Positions 55,619 to 63,101 of a DNA stretch of 64,000 bases are shown in pieces. This stretch comes from Opitutaceae bacterium. GTDB taxonomy: Bacteria > Verrucomicrobiota > Verrucomicrobiia > Opitutales > Opitutaceae. The stretch spans positions 1 to 64,000 of the forward strand of contig JABTUS010000003.1 of assembly GCA_015075305.1 (NCBI GenBank), read 5' to 3'. Position 1 is the stretch's first letter; each line of letters starts with the position of its first letter. Under the pieces are notes generated by a model. That model did no database searches and was not told where the DNA came from. It saw only the letters and a list, made by a program, of their open reading frames with translations. The translations under genes and the position numbers were made by a program.

Positions 55619-57220
55619 CTACTTGAGCAGGGACAGATCGCGCTTCTTGTTCGGATTGGGGAGAGGCGTGACATTGCCGTCTGTCCGACCTCTGGAGAAA
55701 TCCCTGGAAATGGAAGGCGCAAAATCGGCCGGGTAGCGTGCAGCAAGTCGCTTCCTGGCGGCCGCTATCTCCGGATCCTTTGACTGCGCGAGATTGTTCC
55801 ACTGCATCGGATCGGCCTGCATGTCATAAAACTCCTCGGTGCCGTCCTCGTAGCGGATGTAGTACCAGCGTTCGTCGCGAATGGATGCGTTGCCGAGGCC
55901 GTTGACGGTCATCGTTGGAAACTCCCAAGGGAGTTTTGGATCCCTGAGCAGGGGTGCGAAGCTGCGGCCGTCGATATCCGCGTTCTTGGGGAGCCCGCAT
56001 AGATCGATGAGCGTCTTGTAGAGGTCCATGAGATTGACAACACGCTGACTTTCCTGACGCGTGGTCGTGACACCGGGAACCCGCACCATTAGCGGAAGCC
56101 GCGTCGCTTCCTGCCACAGCGTTGCCTTGCGAAAGCGGAGTTTTTCACCCAGATGCCAGCCGTGATCGCCGAAGATCATGACGATGGTGTTGTCCTTGAA
56201 GGCGCTCTTGTTGAAGGCATCGAGCACGATGCCCACACAGTCATCCGCGTAGGCTGCGCTGGCGAGATACGCCTGCACAGCGCGTTTGAAGAGATCGGTG
56301 CGTTCTTTCTGGGTCACCCACCTGAAGTCCGCGGACGGGCTGAATTTTCTTACTCCTGACGGTGTCAGTATGTCATCGAGATCATCTAGCCGGTATTCCG
56401 GAATCTTGATGCTCTCCAAAGGGAAGCGATCGAAGTATTCCTGCGGAACATACCAGGGCAGGTGAGGTTTCTTGATGCCAACCACGAGGAAGAACGGCTT
56501 GTCATGGGCCGCCGCAAGCACACCCGCAGCCCACTGCGCCGTATGGTAGTCCATGGTGTCCTCTTTCCTCTCCTTCGTTGGGCCCCAGGAAAACTCGGTT
56601 CCGTCGTCATTTCTTTCGGCTGGGTCGTCGCTCCGCAGAGGTGTCCCCTTCTTGCCGTCGTACACGCCCTTTTGGCGTGAAAACAGATGAGTCGGATCGA
56701 CGCCTCCTTTCCCTCCAGTCGGACTCCAATCCATGAAGGCCCACTGTCCTTCATCCCCTCCCTCGGGCGTGGAGTGCTTGTGGAAGAACTTTCCGCGATT
56801 GATCGTCTGGTAGCCGTTCTTGGCGAAGTATTCGGGCATCGTCGCGTGGGTTTGGATGAGTTCTGAACTACGCATGTTCGAGGCGTTGCCGTAAACGCCG
56901 CTGCGATTGGGCATGAAGCCGGAGATGAAAGCCGAGCGCGATGGACCGCAGATCGGCCCCGGGCAGTAGGCGTTCTGAAAGGCCACGGCCCCCTCTGCGC
57001 AGAATCGATCCAGGTTCGGGGTTCGTGTCTGAGGATTGCCGCCGAACTCCCCGACCCAGTCATTCAGGTCATCAATGGCGATTATGAGCACATTGGGCTT
57101 GGAGGCATCTGGTGCCGCGAGTGCCGAACAGGGCAGGAGCGGCGTGAACAATGTGGCGAGGCACAGGATGGCATGCCGGAGCCGTGTTGAAGGATGGATG
57201 CTGTGCGAGGTTTGTTTCAT
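55619..57220 (-). CDS. Sulfatase (S1 family), iduronate-2-sulfatase-like
   Basis: 533 residues with a signal peptide (AILCLATLFTPLLPCSALA). Metal site NVLIIAIDDLNDWVG and activation motif CGPSR (Cys91). The blocks NRGKFFHKH, VVGIKKPHLPWYVPQEYFD and MIFGDHGWHLGEKLRFRKATLWQEATRLP match the iduronate-2-sulfatase/choline-type branch. It removes sulfate from a sugar; the substrate here is presumably the same polysaccharide handled by the neighbours. It lies 60 bp downstream of the GDSL esterase. Confidence 0.93.
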   Translation of the reverse strand: MKQTSHSIHPSTRLRHAILCLATLFTPLLPCSALAAPDASKPNVLIIAIDDLNDWVGEFGGNPQTRTPNLDRFCAEGAVAFQNAYCPGPICGPSRSAFISGFMPNRSGVYGNASNMRSSELIQTHATMPEYFAKNGYQTINRGKFFHKHSTPEGGDEGQWAFMDWSPTGGKGGVDPTHLFSRQKGVYDGKKGTPLRSDDPAERNDDGTEFSWGPTKERKEDTMDYHTAQWAAGVLAAAHDKPFFLVVGIKKPHLPWYVPQEYFDRFPLESIKIPEYRLDDLDDILTPSGVRKFSPSADFRWVTQKERTDLFKRAVQAYLASAAYADDCVGIVLDAFNKSAFKDNTIVMIFGDHGWHLGEKLRFRKATLWQEATRLPLMVRVPGVTTTRQESQRVVNLMDLYKTLIDLCGLPKNADIDGRSFAPLLRDPKLPWEFPTMTVNGLGNASIRDERWYYIRYEDGTEEFYDMQADPMQWNNLAQSKDPEIAAARKRLAARYPADFAPSISRDFSRGRTDGNVTPLPNPNKKRDLSLLK

Positions 57221-57280
57221 GGTAATGGGCTTGGCCGGATGTCGCGAGGGATGAGAGCTGCAGGGTCAGCCTCTGCGCTG

Positions 57281-58075
57281 CTACCGCTTGATGGCGGCGG
57301 CCAGTGGCAGATCCGCCAGTTCTCGAATGCCCTCGACGACACATTCGGCATTGATGCGGGCGCCAGCCTTTCTTGTGTGCTGGCGGTCGTTGAAGATGTC
57401 CCGGGACTTTTCCTGACCGAGGGCGTCGAGCCGGTCTGCGACGAGCGTGTTGAGGGCGATGAATGCCGCCCCACCGGCATGGGCCGCCTCAGCCGCCCAT
57501 TCCGCATAGCCATCGAAACCACGATTGATTCGCCCGTTGGTCCATTCGTTGCGGGGCACCGGCGAGCAGATGATGGGTGTCGCGCCCTTTGCCCTGACGT
57601 CGCTCACATACTGGCGCAGGTACCACCCATAGGAGTGGACGACCTTGTGCTGACCCTTGATGCCGATCTGGATGGTGTCGTCACTGTTGGATGTGATTGT
57701 TGCGCGGTCAGGATTGTTCGGGGAGTTCCACGTGTCGTTGTGCCCGAATTGAATGAGGACAAAATCGCCGGGCTGCATCCGTTCGAGCACGTGCGCCCAC
57801 GATCCTTCCTCGATGTAGCTGCGACTGCTGCGGCCTCCGCGTGCCTCGTTGTAGACGTGGATCCGCGCAGGATTGAAAAACGCCTCGAGCTCGGAGCCCC
57901 ACCCCCACGGACCGCGTTCGCCGTTTCCCGTGCCGGTCTTCATGATTGAGTCACCGACAAGGAACAAGGCTGGATGTCGCGTGGGTTCTGCAGGGAGTGA
58001 TGGAGCGAGCTCGCCGGCATGAATCGCACCGGCCAGGAGCAGGACGCCAAGGTAATGGACCACGGAAGGACGCAT
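57281..58075 (-). CDS. GDSL esterase, rhamnogalacturonan acetylesterase-like
   Basis: 264 residues from the ATG at 58075, which opens a signal peptide (VVHYLGVLLLAGAIHA). SGNH-hydrolase blocks are present: FLVGDSIM (Ser), NEARGGRSSRS (Gly), IQFGHNDTW (Asn) and FNDRQHTRKAGA (Asp/His pair). The order and spacing fit the rhamnogalacturonan acetylesterase family (CE12), which removes acetyl groups from pectin side regions. It starts five bases downstream of the large hydrolase stop, so they are one operon. Confidence 0.9.
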   Translation of the reverse strand: MRPSVVHYLGVLLLAGAIHAGELAPSLPAEPTRHPALFLVGDSIMKTGTGNGERGPWGWGSELEAFFNPARIHVYNEARGGRSSRSYIEEGSWAHVLERMQPGDFVLIQFGHNDTWNSPNNPDRATITSNSDDTIQIGIKGQHKVVHSYGWYLRQYVSDVRAKGATPIICSPVPRNEWTNGRINRGFDGYAEWAAEAAHAGGAAFIALNTLVADRLDALGQEKSRDIFNDRQHTRKAGARINAECVVEGIRELADLPLAAAIKR

Positions 58076-58079
58076 TGCC

Positions 58080-60203
58080 TTATGCGGGGACACCGGCAGC
58101 CGAGGCGGGCTCGATCTGACGAAGCTTTTTCCGTTCAAGTTCGCGGTAGCAGTCCGGCAGGTCGAACGATTGCAGCACTCCTGGGACGAACGTGGAGAGG
58201 GGCCACTGGTAGCGCTCGGTTTCCGCCACGTCGGCGAAACTCGTGAGGGCGTGCTTCAAGGTCACCTGCTTCACGCGATCGTGCAGCACTGCGGCAAACG
58301 TGCCCGGGATTGCGCCCCAGCCCCGTGCTACGAGGTGAATTTCCTCGTGGCCATAGGCCCCCATCCAGTCGATCACGCGCAGCACATCGAAGGTGCGCTG
58401 GCCGGCGGACGGGTAGTCGAACATGAGTCCGATGCCCGCGTGCAGGTAGTCGGTGCCGCCCTTGCGGGGATTGCCGGGCGTGGAGAGCACGGGATGGGAC
58501 TCCCCGATGCCGCGCACATCGCAGGCGTAGAACGCCGATTCCGGGTTGGAGGTGCACAATTCCTTGAGCCAGGGCTCGGTGCGCAGCTCCTCGTCCGCCG
58601 ACTCATGGGAGACATAGAGAATCGCGTGCTTGGGTCCGCGTGGAGGGCGCGATACAATGGGGGTGTCATTCAAGCGGTAGGCGTAGACATGGACGTCCGG
58701 CTCGGTCTCGAGGAGGTATTCGCCCTGACTGCGCCTGGGGTAGCCGCGCGGGTGCGGCTGGCGCATGATGCGGAATTCACACACACCCTCGCGGGCGGGC
58801 AGCTTGAGCGACGCCACGAGCTGTTTCCGCAGTGCATCGCCGCTCAACGACGATCGCGACTTGCGCAGCGTTCGAGACAGATCGCTTGCATATGAAAACT
58901 CCGTGATTGGCTTGAGCTCGGCCACCTGCCCGTGGGGCAGACATCGGAGGTCCTCCCAGTTCTCACGCTTGAGCTCCGGTTCCTTCTGCACTTGGGGCAT
59001 GCCCGCGTGGTGGTTGAACCACCGATACATTGCCTCGCGATTGGGCTGGGCGAAGCCGTGTCCACCCGTGCCCAGAAAGAAGGAGAAGTTCTGCGGCGCA
59101 CCCAGGAGCGAGTAGAGGCGTCGCAGACGGGCGCAGGCCTCTTCAAAGCCGCGGGCATCGAAATAGTCGCCTTCCTGTCCGACCAGGAGCACAGGCTGCG
59201 GCGCCATTGCAGCGAGAAAATCGGAGTGATCGAGACCGCGCGCGAGCAGACCCCACGGCCACTGCTCGGGATCCTGCGAGTGCTCGTTCTCGATGTTTCG
59301 ACGCACCGAGGTCACATTGCAGCTCGGTGCAGCCATCGTCAGACGGAAGTCGAATCCGCAGAGCTGCATCGTCTGATTGCCGCCGCCGGAACTGCCGGTC
59401 ATGCCGATGTGCCTTGGATCGACCTCCGGCCGTGAAAGCAGGTAGTCCAGGGAGCGGACGCAATCCCACATGAACCAAGTCGGCAGGTTTTCACCGACCA
59501 GGGGCATGCGGACCCCGCTGTACGTGTGTTCGCTGGTGCCGGCGCCGACTGTCGCCTTGAACTGCGCGTCCACGTATTGCACGCGTTCGCCCTGTCCGAT
59601 CGGGTCGAAGGCAAGCGCCACGTAGCCTTGTTTGGCGAGTGCCTGGGCGATCGATGCCGAGCCGGCCTTGCCCGAGGAAAAATGGCCGACTGGAACCATC
59701 ACGCCTGGCGCGGGGCCTCGGAGGTTCGCCGGGACGTAGAGATTGGCCGTCACAGGAAAGTTGGGGCGGCTTTCGTAAATGACTTTTTCGATCCGGTAGC
59801 CATCGCGTTCGAGCACACCCATGACACGGGCTTTGAGCGGGGTTTTTTCGGGAAGGGGACCGTAGCATTCCCTCAGGCGTGAGCGTACGTCTCTGACGTA
59901 TCGTTCAGCGTCCGCCTTTGTGCGCAGGGCCGCGCGTCGCGCGTCGGCTTCGCGCATCATTTCGCGCACACGCCGCACATAGTACTCCTGCACCGAACGC
60001 GGTGAACGATTCTGTCGGACAAGATTCGCAGAAACCGGTTCGTTGGGATCTGCGCCTCCGTCTTCGCCAGCCCCTTCGGCGGGCGGGCGGGAGCGCCTGC
60101 CGGGCCGGACTGGCTCGGCGGCGGCTGCGACAGAAGGGAGCGCCACGCTGAAGAGGCCAAGGCCACTTCGCGTCAACATCTCGCGCCGGGTGAGGTCATT
60201 CAT
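58080..60203 (-). CDS. Large exported alpha/beta-hydrolase (acetylesterase-like)
   Basis: 707 residues from the ATG at 60203; the frame runs upstream into the receptor gene but that is a shadow. The N-terminus LTRREMLTRSGLGLFSVALPSVAAAAE resembles a Tat signal. The hydrolase domain (~130-420) has GMTGSSGGGN with nucleophile Ser272, GFDFRLTMAAPSCNVTS, PVLLVGQEGDYFD and GTGGHGFAQPN (probable catalytic His). A second, similar fold at ~480-690 lacks a clear catalytic Ser (LVARGWGAIPG). This is typical of the carbohydrate-esterase-like proteins of planctomycetes and verrucomicrobia. It follows the receptor stop by eight bases. Confidence 0.85.
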   Translation of the reverse strand: MNDLTRREMLTRSGLGLFSVALPSVAAAAEPVRPGRRSRPPAEGAGEDGGADPNEPVSANLVRQNRSPRSVQEYYVRRVREMMREADARRAALRTKADAERYVRDVRSRLRECYGPLPEKTPLKARVMGVLERDGYRIEKVIYESRPNFPVTANLYVPANLRGPAPGVMVPVGHFSSGKAGSASIAQALAKQGYVALAFDPIGQGERVQYVDAQFKATVGAGTSEHTYSGVRMPLVGENLPTWFMWDCVRSLDYLLSRPEVDPRHIGMTGSSGGGNQTMQLCGFDFRLTMAAPSCNVTSVRRNIENEHSQDPEQWPWGLLARGLDHSDFLAAMAPQPVLLVGQEGDYFDARGFEEACARLRRLYSLLGAPQNFSFFLGTGGHGFAQPNREAMYRWFNHHAGMPQVQKEPELKRENWEDLRCLPHGQVAELKPITEFSYASDLSRTLRKSRSSLSGDALRKQLVASLKLPAREGVCEFRIMRQPHPRGYPRRSQGEYLLETEPDVHVYAYRLNDTPIVSRPPRGPKHAILYVSHESADEELRTEPWLKELCTSNPESAFYACDVRGIGESHPVLSTPGNPRKGGTDYLHAGIGLMFDYPSAGQRTFDVLRVIDWMGAYGHEEIHLVARGWGAIPGTFAAVLHDRVKQVTLKHALTSFADVAETERYQWPLSTFVPGVLQSFDLPDCYRELERKKLRQIEPASAAGVPA

Positions 60204-60211
60204 GGGAGGAA

Positions 60212-61229
60212 TCAAAGCTCGAAGGTTGTGGTGAAGACGAAGGTGCGCGGATCGATGATGCGGAAGGTGTGACCCTCCCCGTTGGGATATGCTCCGACAG
60301 CCTGGAGACGTGCGTGGGACTCCTGGATGTTCCGGACGTTGAGCTGGAAACGGGCGCGAATCTTGTCGCCGAAGAAACGAGCCTGGTACGTGACAAAGGC
60401 GTCGAAATAGGTGTGCGCCTTGTCCCAGATCGGCCGGCTCGGATCGTACTCTTCCGCGATGTCGATGTTGCCGTTGATGGGTATGCCGTAGTAGCCGATG
60501 GCTCCCTTGCTTTCGTAACGCACTCCACCGCCGACCGTGAAATTGCGGGCGATGCGATGATCGGTGATTCCGGAGAGCTTGAAGCTTGTAGCCAGGTTGA
60601 AGCGCCATTCGCGGATCTGCGGACGCGCCGTGCCGCGGGTTGCCCTGTCGATCCTGAGCGGAGAGATGATGGTCCGGGTAATGTAGCCCCGGGCCGTTTC
60701 CGCTCCGGGTGACGGAAATTCCCCGACGTAGGAGGTGTCGAGCCACTTGGTGCCTGTGCGCGGATCAACTATGGTCTCCCATTGCTTGAACCGCTGTTCA
60801 ACCCACTGCGCATTGCTTGGCGATTGAGCTCCGTCAATCGACTCGGCTCGAGTCACGTTGGCACGGAGCGTCCAGAAATTGTTCGGATTGTAGTTGAGCT
60901 CATATTCCTCGCCCTTGGCATCGATGTCGGTGATGTCGGCAACCGTCTGGCCCGCATACGCGTCCAGATCAGCCTGGGTGAGGCCCATGATGGCGTAGAC
61001 CTGCGTCTCGCGGGCGGCGTCGGAGGTTCCCGGGTTGAGCTGGGTGATCCAGTTGCGTGCCTGACGCTGCAGGGTGAACGGCTGGGTGGTGCGTGTGTCC
61101 GCGAAGTCAACCTGGAGTGTGCGATTTGCTATGTTCGTGCTCTGATCCGCGCGGGCATTGATCTGGTGCGTGGTGTAGTGGTTCGCACGCAGCATGAATT
61201 TGCGGCCGAAACTGATTGTGAATCCATAG
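60212..61229 (-). pseudogene. TonB-dependent receptor, C-terminal half (disrupted by insertion)
   Basis: About 338 residues of outer-membrane beta-barrel: FTISFGRKFMLRANHYTTHQ, NFTVGGGVRYESKGAIGYYG, AHTYFDAFVTYQARFFGDK and the C-terminal end FVFTTTFEL. Many alternating aromatic strands are visible. The 5' portion of the gene is at 63097-64000, separated by an insertion sequence. Removing 61230-63101 joins the codons for NGKDYG to FTISFG in frame. A short frame from 61240 could still express the fragment, but no functional receptor is expected. Confidence 0.9.
61225..61229. repeat. Target-site duplication, left copy
   Basis: The pentamer CATAG directly before the left end of the insertion matches CATAG at 63097-63101 directly after its right end. 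Both fall within the same receptor codons on the minus strand. Confidence 0.92.
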
Positions 61230-61242
61230 GGCGTGTGCAAAA
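61230..61242. repeat. Left terminal inverted repeat of the insertion sequence
   Basis: GGCGTGTGCAAAA, perfectly complementary to 63084-63096. The following bases (T, then TAATT on the left; TAACTTC inside the right end) diverge. Confidence 0.9.
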
Positions 61243-61243
61243 T

Positions 61244-62200
61244 TTAATTCCCACTTTCGTTTGGCAGGAGAGTGTAGTTCCAATCGGGGAGCACAGGGTG
61301 TCGATGAAGACTGATTTTGTCGATTTGGTCCGGGGCGAGTTTGATGCCGGTCAGGTAACGCTTGGGATTCAGTTCGCAGGCGACGGTGAGCCCGGAATCG
61401 GTGCGGGTCTGGCGGATGAGACGCACGATCGTCGCATGGTCGCGCAGCGGCTGGCCGGCCCATTGTTTGCTGATTTCGGAGAACAGCCTGTGTTCGATGG
61501 GATTCCACTTGGAAGCGCCGGTGGGATAGTGGCAAACGGTGACGCACAGCGCGAAGGGGTCGACGAGCTTCGTTTGCAGGGCGTGTTTCCAGAGCCGGCA
61601 ACTGGCGCCGTTGCTGCCGCCATTGTCTGCGAGGATGAGCAAGCGGGATGCGTTGGGATAGCGGCGACGGCCGTCGTGCAGCCACCAGTGCCGGATCGAC
61701 TCGGCGGCGAAGTCAGGGGTGTTGCGGGAGGTGCCGATCGAGACGTAACCGCGATTGGCCGCGCCATCGTAGATGCCATAAGGGATGGCGATGCCCAAGC
61801 CGAGCGAAGGGAAGTCGTGGTCGTGCACCGGCAGTGGCGCGCGACTCCACACGCGGCCCGGATTCTTGAACTGGCCGACCAGTTCGCGTTTTTTGGTGTC
61901 GACGCTGATGATGGGAGCGTGCTCCGCGGTGAAGCGGCGGCGCTGCCGGGTGAGATAACGGAACTGCCGATCGCGCTCAGGACAGGACTGGCCGAGGCTC
62001 TTGCGGTTGGCGTGCAGTGCGTAACCAAGTTTTTCCAACAGGCGGCGCACCGTGTTTGGACAGACCCGCAGGTGCAGCCGGCGCAATTGCCGGCTGATCT
62101 GACGCAAACGCAGACCGGTCCACAATCCGCGCCGGCCCATCGGATCGCCGGCGGTGTCGGCGGTCAGCAGCGAGCGGAGGTTCGTCAGGATCTCCGCCGT
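61244..62200 (-). CDS. ISAzo13 transposase, catalytic part (second frame)
   Basis: About 318 residues, read by -1 frameshift from the upstream frame. The DDE residues are in IISVDTKKRELVG, LILADNGGSNGA and WNPIEHRLFSEIS, the pattern of the ISAzo13 ('Rhodopirellula-type') transposase domain. The entry point TAEILTNLRSLLTADTAGDPM matches the usual inner start of these proteins. The frame is open back to 62692, but that upstream part is Arg/Ala-rich shadow of the first frame. The stop is inside the left end of the element. Confidence 0.9.
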   Translation of the reverse strand, partial: TAEILTNLRSLLTADTAGDPMGRRGLWTGLRLRQISRQLRRLHLRVCPNTVRRLLEKLGYALHANRKSLGQSCPERDRQFRYLTRQRRRFTAEHAPIISVDTKKRELVGQFKNPGRVWSRAPLPVHDHDFPSLGLGIAIPYGIYDGAANRGYVSIGTSRNTPDFAAESIRHWWLHDGRRRYPNASRLLILADNGGSNGASCRLWKHALQTKLVDPFALCVTVCHYPTGASKWNPIEHRLFSEISKQWAGQPLRDHATIVRLIRQTRTDSGLTVACELNPKRYLTGIKLAPDQIDKISLHRHPVLPDWNYTLLPNESGN

Positions 62201-62904
62201 TTTTTTTCCACCGGCTGGCGTCCGGCTCCGGCCCGGCGGACGCGCCCGTGCAATACCTGGCCGGTGAGCAGTTCGCGCCGGCCGCGTGCCACGGTCGCCG
62301 CATCCAGGCCCAGCAACCCGGCCATCCGTCGGTCCCCGCCATGACCGCGCTGCAGGCTTTCCAACCCGGCGTAGAGCCGGCGCTGCTGCTCGTCGAGCAG
62401 GCCGTAGAAAAGGGCGACTGCCGCCGGCAGTTCGTCGTCCCGGCCCTGCCTGGCCGCCCACTGCTCCTGCCAGCGGGCGCGCTCGGCGGCGCCGTGGAGG
62501 TAACGGTCCGGACAGGGCCGGCGCTGCAAGCGGTCGCGTTGCACCAGCTGGCGCAACGCATCCTTGCACGGCACGCCGACGACGGCATCCAACTCCTCGG
62601 TGAAGTACCCGGCCGGCGCCTGAGTGGTGAGCACGGCCACGGTGTCGAGCAAAGTGCCATGCCGGGAAAAACGAACGTCCTGATACGACCAAAGTCCCTG
62701 AGCATCATAACGAGCGATCGAGTGGAGAGTGTAATACGCTCCCCGATGCGAATAGCTGGTGGTGTAGTCCAGCGTGGCGAGTTTGCGGAAAACCGTGAGG
62801 TCAACCTCGGTCCCCAGCGCCGCTTTCAGTTCAGGCAAGGTGGCCACGGCCTGACGTTGGAAAACCTCGACGAGTCGCTCCGCAGAATAGTGAATCCGAT
62901 TCAT
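62185..62904 (-). CDS. ISAzo13 transposase, N-terminal part (first frame)
   Basis: 239 residues up to a stop at 62185. The C-terminal ~70 residues (LLDEQQRRLYAGLESLQRG, GLDAATVARGRRELL) are the DNA-binding segment that normally precedes the catalytic domain in one protein. The first ~165 residues (MNRIHYSAERLVEVFQRQAV) are an additional winged-helix-like segment. A -1 shift at the A8 run (62207-62200) would fuse it to the catalytic frame, giving about 553 residues. Without the shift only this DNA-binding product is made. Confidence 0.85.
   Translation of the reverse strand: MNRIHYSAERLVEVFQRQAVATLPELKAALGTEVDLTVFRKLATLDYTTSYSHRGAYYTLHSIARYDAQGLWSYQDVRFSRHGTLLDTVAVLTTQAPAGYFTEELDAVVGVPCKDALRQLVQRDRLQRRPCPDRYLHGAAERARWQEQWAARQGRDDELPAAVALFYGLLDEQQRRLYAGLESLQRGHGGDRRMAGLLGLDAATVARGRRELLTGQVLHGRVRRAGAGRQPVEKKRRRS
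62200..62208 (-). other. Slippery A8 run, probable programmed -1 frameshift site
   Basis: On the minus strand, G followed by eight A residues. In the first frame GAA AAA AAA is followed by CGG; re-reading one A gives ACG GCG GAG, which leads into the conserved TAEIL start of the catalytic frame. Such A-rich slippage sites are known in insertion sequences. The first frame ends five codons later at 62185. Confidence 0.85.
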
Positions 62905-62907
62905 AAT

Positions 62908-62951
62908 GTTAGCTTAACGCCAAAACCCGGCGAGTCGAGCGTTAATATAAC
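62908..62951. repeat. Subterminal palindrome of the insertion sequence
   Basis: GTTAGCTTAACGC (62908-62920) and GCGTTAATATAAC (62939-62951) are imperfect inverted repeats directly upstream of the transposase ATG at 62904. The half-sites have an internal GTTA/TAAC symmetry. Position suggests an operator or a transposase-binding site. Confidence 0.65.
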
Positions 62952-63083
62952 ATCCACTCCATCTCAATCACCACACGACCGGCCCTCGTGTTTCTCCTCT
63001 AACCGGATCCATAGATCTGCCCAGTCTTTCTTCCGAGCACGCCCGTCCAATTGTACTCTTTACGCTCCATTGAATGAAGTTAT

Positions 63084-63096
63084 TTTTGCACACGCC
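63084..63096. repeat. Right terminal inverted repeat of the insertion sequence
   Basis: TTTTGCACACGCC, the exact complement of the left end at 61230-61242. Confidence 0.9.
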
Positions 63097-63101
63097 CATA
63101 G
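63097..63101. repeat. Target-site duplication, right copy
   Basis: CATAG, identical to 61225-61229 and immediately outside the right inverted repeat. Confidence 0.92.

Larger units (their letters stand above)
61230..63096. mobile_element. ISAzo13-family insertion sequence (1,867 bp)
   Basis: The element is bounded by 13-bp perfect terminal inverted repeats, GGCGTGTGCAAAA at 61230-61242 and its complement at 63084-63096. It is flanked by CATAG duplications. It encodes a transposase in two frames on the minus strand (62185-62904 and 61244-62200) joined by an A8 slippery run. A subterminal palindrome lies at 62908-62951. It interrupts a TonB-dependent receptor gene. Identical ends and target copies indicate a recent insertion. 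About 145 bp between that palindrome and the right end hold no gene. Confidence 0.92.

Noticed and set aside
60204-60746. Upstream extension of the large hydrolase frame
   Set aside because: It overlaps the receptor gene in another frame; the Tat-like signal begins at 60203.
60782-62344. 520-codon plus-strand frame across the receptor and insertion sequence
   Set aside because: Crosses the element boundary and is a mirror of the receptor and transposase.
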